Shown here: positions 19,401 through 27,859 of the stretch, piece by piece
How positions within the stretch are numbered: the first letter of the stretch is position 1
Layout of the letters: every line of letters starts with the position of its first letter
Assembly (NCBI GenBank): GCA_032718475.1
Contig: JAUCBJ010003742.1
Span: 1 to 28,298 of the forward strand
DNA: 28,298 nt
Direction of reading: 5' to 3'
Origin: Nemertoderma westbladi
Lineage: Eukaryota; Xenacoelomorpha; Nemertodermatida; Nemertodermatidae
Position numbers and translations under genes: made by a program
The notes under the pieces: generated by a model
Database searches by the model: none
What the model was told of the DNA's origin: nothing
What the model saw: the letters and a program-made list of their open reading frames with translations, nothing else

Positions 19401-21308
19401 TTAGTTACTACGGGAGATCTTGGGGTGTTAGTGGCATTAGACGGAATGGTTAGTTAACTACGGGAGATCTTGGGGTGTTAGTGGCATTAGACGGAATGGT
19501 TAGTTAACTATACGGGAGATATTTGGGTGTTAGTGGCATTAGATGGGATGGTTAGTTAACTATACGGGAGAAATTGGGATGTTAGTGGCATTAGACGGAA
19601 TGGTTAGTTAACTACGGGAGATATTGGGGTGTTAGTGGCATTAGACGGAATGGTTAGTTACTACGGGAGATATTGGGGTGTTAGTGGCATTAGACGGAAT
19701 GGTTAGTTAACTACGGGATATATTGGGGTGTTAGTGGCATTAGACGGAATGGTTAGTTACTACGGGAGATCTTGGGGTGTTAGTGGCATTAGACGGAATG
19801 GTTAGTTAACTACGGGAGATCTTGGGGTGTTAGTGGCATTAGACGGAATGGTTAGTTAACTATACGGGAGATATTTGGGTGTTAGTGGCATTAGATGGGA
19901 TGGTTAGTTAACTATACGGGAGAAATTGGGGTGTTAGTGGCATTAGACGGAATGGTTAGTTAACTACGGGAGATCTTGGGGTGTTAGTGGCATTAGACGG
20001 AATGGTTAGTTAACTACGGGAGATATTGGGGTGTTAGTGGCATTAGACGGAATGGTTAGTTAACTACACGGGAGATCTTGGGGTGTTAGTGGCATTAGAC
20101 GGAATGGTTAGTTAACTACGGGAGATCTTGGGGTGTTAGTGGCATTAGACGGAATGGTTAGTTAACTATGCGGGAGATATTGGGGTGTTAGTGGCATTAG
20201 ACGGAATGGTTAGTTAACTACGGGAGATCTTGGGGTGTTAGTGGCATTAGACGGAATGGTTAGTTAACTATGGGAGATCTTGGGGTGTTACTGGCATTAG
20301 ACGGAATGGTTAGTTAACTATACGGGAGATATTGGGGTGTTAGTGGCATTAGATGGGATGGTTAGTTAACTATACGGGATAAATTGGGGTGTTAGTGGCA
20401 TTAGACGGAATGGTTAGTTAACTACGGGATATATTGGGGTGTTAGTGGCATTAGACGGAATGGTTAGTTACTACGGGAGATATTGGGGTGTTAGTGGCAT
20501 TAGACGGAATGGTTAGTTAACTACGGGATATATTGGGGTGTTAGTGGCATTAGACGGAATGGTTAGTTACTATGGGAGATCTTGGGGTGTTAGTGGCATT
20601 AGACGGAATGGTTAGTTAACTACGGGAGATCTTGGGGTGTTAGTGGCATTAGACGGAATGGTTAGTTAACTATACGGGAGATATTGGGGTGTTAGTGGCA
20701 TTAGATGGGATGGTTAGTTAACTATACGGGAGAAATTGGGGTGTTAGTGGCATTAGACGGAATGGTTAGTTAACTACGGGATATATTGGGGTGTTAGTGG
20801 CATTAGACGGAATGGTTAGTTACTGCGGGAGATATTGGGGTGTTAGTGGCATTAGACGGAATGGTTAGTTAACTACGGGATATATTGGGGTGTTAGTGGC
20901 ATTAGACGGAATGGTTAGTTACTACGGGAGATATTGGGGTGTTAGTGGCATTAGACGGAATGGTTAGTTAACTACGGGAGATATTGGGGTGTTAGTGGCA
21001 TTAGACGGAATGGTTAGTTAACTATACGGGAGATATTTGGGTGTTAGTGGCATTAGATGGGATGGTTAGTTAACTATACGGGAGAAATTGGGGTGTTAGT
21101 GGCATTAGACGGAATGGTTAGTTAACTACGGGATATATTGGGGTGTTAGTGGCATTAGACGGAATGGTTAGTTACTACGGGAGATATTGGGGTGTTAGTG
21201 GCATTAGACGGAATGGTTAGTTAACTATACGGGAGATCTTGGGGTGTTAGTGGCATTAGACGGAATGGTTAGTTAACTACGGGGGATCTTGGGGTGTTAG
21301 TGGCATTA
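13433..21308 (+). repeat. 7.9-kb intronic minisatellite, ~50-bp unit, ~155 copies, with higher-order structure
   Basis: Units open with GGTTAGTTAAC, continue with CGGGAGATCTTGGGGTG and TTAGTGGCATTAGACGG, and close with AAT. Main variants are: ACTACGGGAGATCTT (50 bp), ACTATACGGGAGATATT (52 bp), a one-base-shorter TTACTACGGG form, CGGGATATATT, CGGGAGAAATT, and ATGGGATGG instead of ACGGAATGG. A seven-unit higher-order repeat of exactly 350 bp is seen starting at 13741 and 14091, with a partial third at 14441. In the 3' half a roughly 352-354-bp order appears (markers at 18255, 18607, 18961). A larger block is duplicated at an offset of 2122-2124 bp (about 17830-19185 and 19955-21308). The first unit, next to the exon, has an extra CCTAAAGCC form. 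The unit is G-rich on the SUCLA2 sense strand (18 G, 5 C of 50) and has stops in all frames. The array ends mid-unit at 21308, where a dispersed repeat begins. Confidence 0.97.
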
Positions 21309-21633
21309 TATCCATTTTTCATGAGTGCCAGCTGGTGTTTTTATCATTGCGGCTATGGCGTTTTTTCGTTTATGTCTATTTTTCGAGCCCACGGCTCATG
21401 GACGAAATAGCGGAACATACAAGGGACCTTAGAATCGCCGTATCTAGCCGCCGTGAAAATTTCATCAAAATCGTTAGAGTAGTTTTGGCTGTAGATCAGT
21501 CAGCCAGCCAGCCAGCCAGCCAGTCTCGAGCAATTCTTACAGTAATGAACCTCTCGGTTCCTAACTAGTGACGGGCCTAGCGGCCCGATAAGGAACCGAC
21601 TTTTTATTTTATTAAATAAAAGAGACACCGAGA
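21309..21633 (+). repeat. Hairpin-rich dispersed repeat, copy 1
   Basis: Shares about 300 bp with copy 2 (23387-23710), from CCATTTTTCAT to AATAAAAGAGACA. It contains GAGCC-CAC-GGCTC (21385-21397) nested inside CTATTT...AAATAG, a (CAGC)n stretch (about 21500-21523), then GAACC-TCTC-GGTTC (21547-21560) and CGGGCC-TAGC-GGCCCG (21572-21587). GGTTCC (21556-21561) can alternatively pair with GGAACC (21592-21597) around the last hairpin. It ends in a T-run and AATAAA. It may be a SINE or retroelement 3' end, or one of a pair of short terminal direct repeats. An open frame with LRLWRFFVYVYF is shared by both copies but I cannot support it as a gene. Confidence 0.75.
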
Positions 21634-21883
21634 ATTAGTATAGAACTAATAATTATCTAAAAATACAATCATATTTCATACAATAATTATTAATAAATTC
21701 GATCTATTATTAGTTTCTCAATTCTAGAACAAAATCGACCTGCAACTAGTGAAGACCTCGTTTTAGAATTTCGAAACCACGCTGGTGCGATGCGCGATAT
21801 CGTGTTTAGTTAATAAATTGAAAACTCCATCAATTCATGTGCAATCAGTAATAAGAAATCGCTATAAATGTAATTAAATAAAA
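21634..21883. other. AT-rich spacer of the repeat complex
   Basis: AT-rich, with ATATTTCATACAATAATTAT near 21670 that recurs at 22466, suggesting it once formed part of the neighbouring duplication. No gene seen. Confidence 0.5.
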
Positions 21884-23077
21884 ATTATTCTAGAAAAATT
21901 TTCCTCAAAAAATATGAAATCTTGGCATTGGTGACGCGAAACTAGGCTAGTGAGATTCAGGATATTGCGTTTAATATAAAAATCGAAAACGCTATCGAAT
22001 TCCGTAAAGGCGTTAATAAAATACTGCAACTTTTTTGAAATTTGTAAAATTCTAGAACTAGAAAAAAATAATTTTTGGACGGCGCTGTTTGGGGTTTCGA
22101 AACATGGATAGGCTGAAAGAGGACATCGAATTAAGTTGAAAAATGAAAACCCCATCGAATTTGGACAAAGCGTTCCGGAGTTATAGCGGATCGAAAAAAA
22201 TTGACCCCCCCCAGTCGCCAAAAATTTACAGTAATTTAAAATTTTGTAAAAAAAATTTTTTGCGTTATTTTTGATGGCGAATCGATTGGCAGTACTGGCT
22301 ACGAAAAATTTTTTTTTTAATTTTTGGTCAGAAAAAAAAACATCGAAAAAGTATATTTTTAAAAAGATTTGATGTCTTTGCCTATGGTCAGAGAATGATC
22401 CAACTCTGTACTTGGCAATCGCTCAAATCCATTCAGCTGAATGGCACAGTAGAGTAAACTAAAGTATATTTCATACAATAATTATTAATAAATTATTCTA
22501 GAAAAATGTTCCTCAAAAAGTATGAAGTCTTGGCATTGGTGACGCGAAACTAGGCTAGTGAGATTCAGGATATTGCGTTTAATATAAAAATCGAAAACGC
22601 TATCGAATTCCGTAAAGGCGTTAATAAAATACTGCAACTTTTTTGAAATTTGTAAAATTCTAGAACTAGAAAAAATTAATTTTTGAACGGCGCTGTTTGG
22701 GGTTTCGAAACATGGATAGGCTGAAAGAGGACATCGAATTAAGTTGAAAAATAAAAACCCCATCGAATTTGGACAAAGCGTTCCGGAGTTATAGCGGATC
22801 GAAAAAAATTGACCCCCCCCAGTCGCCAAAAATTTACAGTAATTTAAAATTTTGCAAAAAAAATTTTTTGCGTTATTTTTGATGGCAAATCGATTGACAG
22901 TACTGGCTATGAAAAAATCTTTTTGAAATTTTTGGTCAGAAAAAAAACATGGAAAAAGTATCTTTTTAAAAAGATTTGCTGTCTTTGCCTATGGTCAGAG
23001 AATGATCCAACTCTGTTACTTGGCAATCGCTCAAATCCATTCAGCTGAATGGCACAGTAGAGTAAACTAAAGTATAT
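21884..23077. repeat. 608-bp tandem duplication, two diverged copies
   Basis: 21884-22465 is repeated at 22492-23077 at a constant offset of 608 bp, both from ATTATTCTAGAAAAAT to AGAGTAAACTAAAGTATATT, with scattered substitutions and A-run length changes. A frame of about 115 residues on the minus strand is open in both, but it starts from TTG and most differences between copies change the amino acid, so it does not look like a maintained gene. Phrases such as GACCCCCCCCAGTCGCC suggest transposon-derived DNA of unknown type. Confidence 0.88.
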
Positions 23078-23386
23078 TCCCTATACAATGTTCTGAAGGG
23101 GAGACTGACAGAGAGTCCAACAATAAAACATTTTGCAAAAATGTTGACATTAATGTAGCCAACTCACTGTGTACTTAAGTCATTCAGCTTACATTAGCAG
23201 AGGGAGATATTCCCATAGAGTGCGCATTGGGAAGAGTAATTCAGCTGAGGCAATAATAGATTTCAAACTAAACCAACCAGTTAACAGAGTGTCCTAAGGC
23301 CTAAACAAACAGTATTGGTGTACTAAGTGAATAATCTTGGCAACCTCATCGATTTATACTAAGCCTTGTGTAGAAATCCATTACGT
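23078..23386. other. Unique-looking intronic spacer
   Basis: No gene, RNA or repeat recognised. It lies between the 608-bp duplication and copy 2 of the hairpin-rich repeat. Confidence 0.4.
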
Positions 23387-23710
23387 AAGCCATTTTTCAT
23401 CACGACACCAGCTGTTATTGGTGATATTTTACCATTGCGCCTATGGCGTTTTTTCGTTTATGTCTATTTTTCGAGCCCACGGCTCATGGACGAAATAGCG
23501 GAACATATCAGGGACCTTAGAATCGCGGTATCCAGCCGCTGTGAAAATTTCATCAAAATCGTTAGAGTAGTTTTGGCTATAGATTAGCCAGCCAGCCAGT
23601 CAATCAATCAGCCAACAATTCTTACAGTAATGAACCTCTCGGTTCCTAACTAGTGACGGGCCTAGCGGCCCGATAAGGAACCGACTTTTTATTTCAAATA
23701 AAAGAGACAA
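23387..23710 (+). repeat. Hairpin-rich dispersed repeat, copy 2
   Basis: Same order of parts as copy 1: GAGCC/GGCTC hairpin, (CAGC)n-like stretch partly changed to CAATCAATCAG, GAACC/GGTTC hairpin, CGGGCC (23657-23662)/GGCCCG (23667-23672) hairpin, and alternative GGTTCC (23641-23646) with GGAACC (23677-23682). All stems are intact. It ends AAATAAAAGAGACA directly at the start of the GGCTC satellite. Confidence 0.78.
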
Positions 23711-24548
23711 TGAGCTCGGCTCAGTCTGGCACGATTGGGCTCGATTCAGTTCGACTTGGCTTGATCGGCTCGGTTTGGCTCGATTGGGCTAGACCCGGCT
23801 TGATTGGCCTCGACTTGACACATCTCGATTCGGCTCAATCGGCTTGATTGGGTTCGACTCGGCTCGGTCCGGCTCGACTTCGCTCAAATTGGCTCGATTG
23901 GGCTCGACTCGGCTCAGTTGGGCTCGAATCGGCTCGATTGGGATTGATTGGGCTTGACTCGGCTTGATTTGGCTCAACTTGGCTCAGTCCGGCTCGATTG
24001 GGCTCGACTTAGGCTTGATTGGGCTCAACTCGGCTCTATTGGGCTCGACTCGATTTGATTGGGCTCGACTCGGCTTGATTGGGCTCGACTCGACTCAGTC
24101 CGGCTCAATTTGGCGTGACACGGCTCAATTGGGCTCGGCTCGGCTCGGTCTGAGTCGACTCAGCTAGATTCGGCTCAATCGGCTCGATTGGGTTCGACTC
24201 GGCTCGGTCTGGCTCGACTTGGGCTCAATCCGCTCGACTCGGCTCGATTGGGATTGATTGGGCTTGACTCGGGTCGATTTGTCTCAACTTGGCTCAGTCT
24301 GGCTCGATTGGGCTCGACTTGGCTCGGTCCGGCTCAATTAGGCTCGACTAGGATTGATTGGGCTCGACTCGGCTCTATTGGGCTCGACTCGACTCGATTG
24401 GCCTTGCCTCGCCTCAGTCTGGCTCGACTAGGCTTGATTGGGCTCAACTCGGCTCCGTTCGGCTTGACTCGGCTCAATTGTGCTCGACTCGGCTTGATCG
24501 CCTCGATTGGTTCTATTCGGCTCGATCAGTATGATTCTTCTCGATTGA
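23711..24548 (+). repeat. GGCTC-type degenerate satellite, module A
   Basis: Alternating 10-bp units GGCTCGATTG and GGCTCGACTC with many T/C transitions. Phrases recur at about 340 bp (for example GGTTCGACTCGGCTCGGTC at 23849 and 24190). The segment TTGGCGTGACACGGCTC (from 24111) is followed by only three GGCTC units before GGTCTGAGTCGACTCAG. Open frames of the type RLGLIGLDS or SRVEPNRA on either strand are repeat artefacts. Confidence 0.93.
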
Positions 24549-24794
24549 CACACGCTGCTGGAAGGGTCAAAGCCAAACTCACGTGCTGCTCGAAGGGACA
24601 AAATCAAACAGTGTGTCTATTATTTGATGTAACTCACGTGCTGCTCGAAGGGCGCAACATCATATATCAAGCGTCAAAGCAAAACTCATGTGCTGCTAGA
24701 AGGGACAAAGTCAAACATTGTGTCTAATATTTGATTAACTCACGTGCTGCTCGAAGGGCGCAACTACATATATCGAAACAAGCCCCTGTCTTGT
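24549..24794 (+). repeat. CACGTG cassette of module A
   Basis: Directly follows the satellite. CACGTGCTGCTCGAAGGG, or a near copy, occurs four times (about 24580, 24635, 24685, 24736). It is followed alternately by ACAAAGTCAAACA and CGCAACATCATATATC, giving a dimeric unit of about 105 bp. The cassette closes with AACAAGCCCCTGTCTTG. Function unknown. Confidence 0.88.
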
Positions 24795-25077
24795 ATTTTA
24801 ATAATAATATAATAATATATTATTATTGTTTATTCCGGGCTAAGCAACGCCCATATTACAATGCAGGAGATAAATTGCACAATGCACCACACGTGAATAT
24901 TAAAAAGAAAAATAGTTATTATTGTTGTATAATATAAATTAATGAAAGTGTATTACAAAAAGAAAGATTAAATATTGTGATTTAATTGACGTTAAATTCT
25001 GCGATAGGTAGCAAAGAGTTCTGAGGTATCAAGGGTATTATAATAAACTGCACGGGTAATGTATGACGGTGAATTCA
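24795..25077. other. AT-rich spacer next to LINE fragment
   Basis: Holds an AATAAT-type microsatellite (24800-24828) and AT-rich DNA. On the minus strand this would be the 3' untranslated part of the adjacent LINE fragment. No independent gene seen. Confidence 0.45.
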
Positions 25078-25260
25078 TGACTCGATAAATAAACTGTGAG
25101 TTGAAAAACGCCTAATGTGTAAAGGGGAGTTAATACGTAGATTGGTACGCATACCACTGGCACTGCAATCATATGGGAAACCAAATAATTTTCTAACAGC
25201 ATTATTATAAGCCACCGTTAGTTTAGTTAAGATCGAATTGAGAAAATATTTATCGCACCA
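25078..25260 (-). pseudogene. Fragment of a non-LTR retrotransposon (C-terminal end of the reverse transcriptase ORF)
   Basis: The minus strand encodes about 61 residues ending at a stop (25077-25075), with KLTVAYNNAVRKLFGFPYDC, then SASGMRTNLRINSPLHIRR. The pattern VAYNNxxRKLFGxPxxCSASGM is typical of the C-terminal region after the reverse transcriptase of animal LINEs; I do not assign a clade. Upstream it is cut off abruptly by satellite module B at 25261, so everything N-terminal is missing. Not functional. Confidence 0.7.
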
Positions 25261-27030
25261 AGAGCTCGGCTCGGTCTTGCACGATTGGGCACGATTTAGT
25301 TCGACTTGGCTTGATCGGCTCGGTTTGGCTCGATTAGGCTCGGCTCGGCTCGATCTGACTCGACTCAGCTTGATTCGGCTCAATCGGCTCGATTGGGTTC
25401 GACTTGGCTCGGTCCAGCTCGACTTGGCTCGATTGGGCTCGATTCAGCTCAATCTGCTCGACTCGGCTCGAATCGGCTCAATTGGGATTGATTGGGCTTG
25501 ACTCGGCAGTCTGGCTCGATTGGGCTCGACTTGGCTCGGTCTGGCTCAGTCTGGTTCGACTCGGCTTGATTGGGCTCAACTCGGCTCGATTGGGCTCGAC
25601 TCGGCTTGATTGGGCTCAATCCGGGCTCAATTTGGCGTGACACGGCTCGGCTCGGCTCGGCTCGGCTCGGCTCGGCTCGGCTCGGCTCGGCTCGGCTCGG
25701 CTCGGCTCGGCTCGGCTCGGCTCGGCTCGGCTCGGCTCGGCTCGGCTCGGCTCGGCTCGGCTCGGCTCGGCTCGGCTCGGCTCGGCTCGGCTCGGCTCGG
25801 CTCGGCTCGGCTCGGCTCGGCTCGGCTCGGCTCGGCTCGGCTCGGCTCGGCTCGGCTCGGCTCGGCTCGGCTCGGCTCGGCTCGGCTCGGCTCGGCTCGG
25901 CTCGGCTCGGCTCGGCTCGGCTCGGCTCGGCTCGGCTCGGCTCGGCTCGGCTCGGCTCGGCTCGGCTCGGCTCGGCTCGGCTCGGCTCGGCTCGGCTCGG
26001 CTCGGCTCGGCTCGGCTCGGCCCGGCTCGGCTCGGCTCGGCTCGGCTCGGCTCGGCTCGGCTCGGCTCGGCTCGGCTCGGCTCGGCTCGGCTCGGCTCGG
26101 CTCGGCTCGGCTCCGGCTCGGCTCGGCTCGGCTCGCTCGGCTCGGCTCGGCTCGGCCGGCTCGCTCGGCTGGCTCGGCTCGGCTCGGCTCGCTGGGGCTC
26201 GGCTCGGCTCGGTCTGAGTCGACTCAGCTCGATTCGGCTCAATTGGGTTCGACTTGGCTCGGTCCGGCTTGACTTGGCTCAATTGGGCTCGATTCGGCTC
26301 AATCCGCACGACTCGGCTCGATTGGGATTGATTGGGCTTGACTTGGCTCAATTTGGCTCAACTTGGCTTAGTCCGGCTCAATTGGGCTCGGTCCAGCTCA
26401 ATTGGGCTCGACTAGGCTTGATTGGGCTCGACTCGGCTCTATTGGGCTCGACTCGACTCGATTGGGCTTGACTCGGCTTAGTCTGGCTCGACTCGGCTTG
26501 ATTGGGCTTATCTTGGCTCGTCCGGCTCGACTCGGCTGATTGGGCTCGACTCGACTCAGTCCGGCTCAATTTGGCATGACACAGCTCAAATCGGCTCGAT
26601 TGGGCTCGTCTCGGCTCGGTCTGACTCGATTCAGCTCGATTCGGCTCGATTGGGTTCAACTCGGTCCGGCTTGTCTTGGCTCACTCAATTGGGCTCGATT
26701 CAGCTCAATCTGCTCGACTCGGCTCGATTGGGCTCGAATCGGCTCGATTGGGATTGATTGGGCTTGACTCGGCTCGATTTGGTTCAACTTGACTCAGTCC
26801 TGCTTGATTGGGCTCGACTTGGCTCGGTCCGGCTCATTTGGGATCGACTAGGCTTAATTGGGATCGACTCGGCTCTATTGGGCTCGACTCGACTCGATTG
26901 GGCTTGACTCGGCTCAGCCTGGCTCGACTCGGCTTGATTGGGCTCAACTCGGCGCTCGATTTGGTTCGACTCGGCTTGATCGCCTCGATTGGTTCTATTC
27001 AGCTCGATCGGTATGATTCGGCTCGATTGA
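25261..27030 (+). repeat. GGCTC-type satellite, module B
   Basis: Starts GAGCTCGGCTCGGTCTTGCACGATTGGG, closely like the start of module A (23709), and ends CGATTGGTTCTATTC...GATTGACACACG like module A. It is made of the same GGCTCGATTG/GGCTCGACTC units with a 340-405-bp phrase order, and is interrupted by the pure pentamer tract listed separately. It is longer than module A mainly through that tract and extra phrase repeats. Confidence 0.93.
25644..26212 (+). repeat. (GGCTC)n pentanucleotide expansion, ~110 units
   Basis: About 469 bp of pure GGCTC with a single T-to-C change near 26022 (25644-26112), followed by about 100 bp with small indels (to 26212). No stop codons occur in any frame on either strand, so every frame reads a pentapeptide repeat (LGSAR on plus, SRAEP on minus). 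These are not genes. The tract sits exactly where module A has three units. Length in the assembly is probably approximate. Confidence 0.97.
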
Positions 27031-27384
27031 CACACGCTGCTGGAAGGGTCAAAGCCAAACTCCCGTGCTGCTCGAAGGGACAAAGTCAAACAGTGTGTCT
27101 ATTATTTGATGTAACTCACGTGCTGGCTCGAAGGGCGCAACATCATATATCAAGGGTCAAAGCAAAACTCACGTGCTGCTCGAAGGGACAAAGTCAAACA
27201 GTGTGTCTATTATTTGATGTAACTCACGTGCTGCTCGAAGGGCGCAAATACATATATCGAAGGGTCAAAGCCAAACACACGTGCTGCTCGAAGGGACAAA
27301 GTCAAACATTGTGTCTAATATTTGATTAACTCACGTGCTGCTCGAAGGGCGCAACTACATATATCGAAACAAGCCCCTGTCTTG
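27031..27384 (+). repeat. CACGTG cassette of module B
   Basis: Same opening (CACACGCTGCTGGAAGGGTC) and closing (AACAAGCCCCTGTCTTG) as the module A cassette, but with six rather than four copies of the CACGTGCTGCTCGAAGGG-type motif (about 27061-27340), that is one extra dimeric unit. One copy is changed to CCCGTG and one has an extra G. Confidence 0.88.
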
Positions 27385-27576
27385 AATTTTAATTATATGA
27401 AAATCCTTGCCTTCAGTACAAAATATCTAAAAATTCATTTACCTGAAGTATGGGTAACATTATAACTTCGCTTTTCGCACAGTAGTTAACTAAAGCAAAT
27501 ACCCTTCAGGTTGACTGAATAAATTTATTAATGTTTGCCATGCATAATGTACTATATTTGGGTCCCAAGGCCCAAA
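27385..27576. other. Spacer between satellite modules
   Basis: AT-rich, no gene recognised. Differs from the spacer after module A. Confidence 0.4.
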
Positions 27577-27857
27577 GATTGGGCTCGACTCGGCTCAGTC
27601 CGGCTCAATTGGGCTCGACTAGGCTTGATAGGGCTCGACTCGACTCAATGGGCTTGGCTCGGCTCAGTCTGGCTCGACTCTGCTCGATTGGGCTCAGTCC
27701 GGCTCAATTGGGCTCGACTAGGCTTGATTGGGCTCCTCTCGACTCATTGGGATTGACTCGGCTCAGTCTGGTTCGACTCGGCTCGATTTGGCCCAGTCCG
27801 GCTTGATTGGGCTCCACTCGGCTTGATCGGTTCTATTCGGCTCGATCAGTATGATTC
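27577..27857 (+). repeat. GGCTC-type satellite, partial module C
   Basis: Short third block of GGCTCGATTG/GGCTCGACTC units. It ends with the same GATCGGTTCTATTCGGCTCG plus ATCAGTATGATTC phrase as module A but has no CACGTG cassette; a different satellite follows. Confidence 0.88.
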
Positions 27858-27859
27858 AG

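Noticed and set aside
13433-21308. CRISPR array
   Set aside because: Units are contiguous, with no unique spacers between repeats, and the context is eukaryotic intron.
21335-21568. Frame shared by the two hairpin-rich repeat copies (LRLWRFFVYVYF...)
   Set aside because: Conserved because the DNA repeat is conserved; it runs into a CAGC microsatellite and shows no recognised domain.
21874-22829. Pair of ~115-codon minus-strand frames conserved in the 608-bp duplication
   Set aside because: The frames start at TTG, and differences between the copies mostly change amino acids, as expected for non-coding DNA; no domain recognised.
25449-26351. Long open frames (up to 300 codons) on both strands across the GGCTC tract
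   Set aside because: A five-base repeat without stop codons is open in every frame and yields the same pentapeptide everywhere; no gene is implied.
23789-27806. Many RLGLIGLDS or SRVEPNRA type open frames outside the pure tract
   Set aside because: They are translations of the degenerate 10-bp satellite; both strands and several frames are open together.
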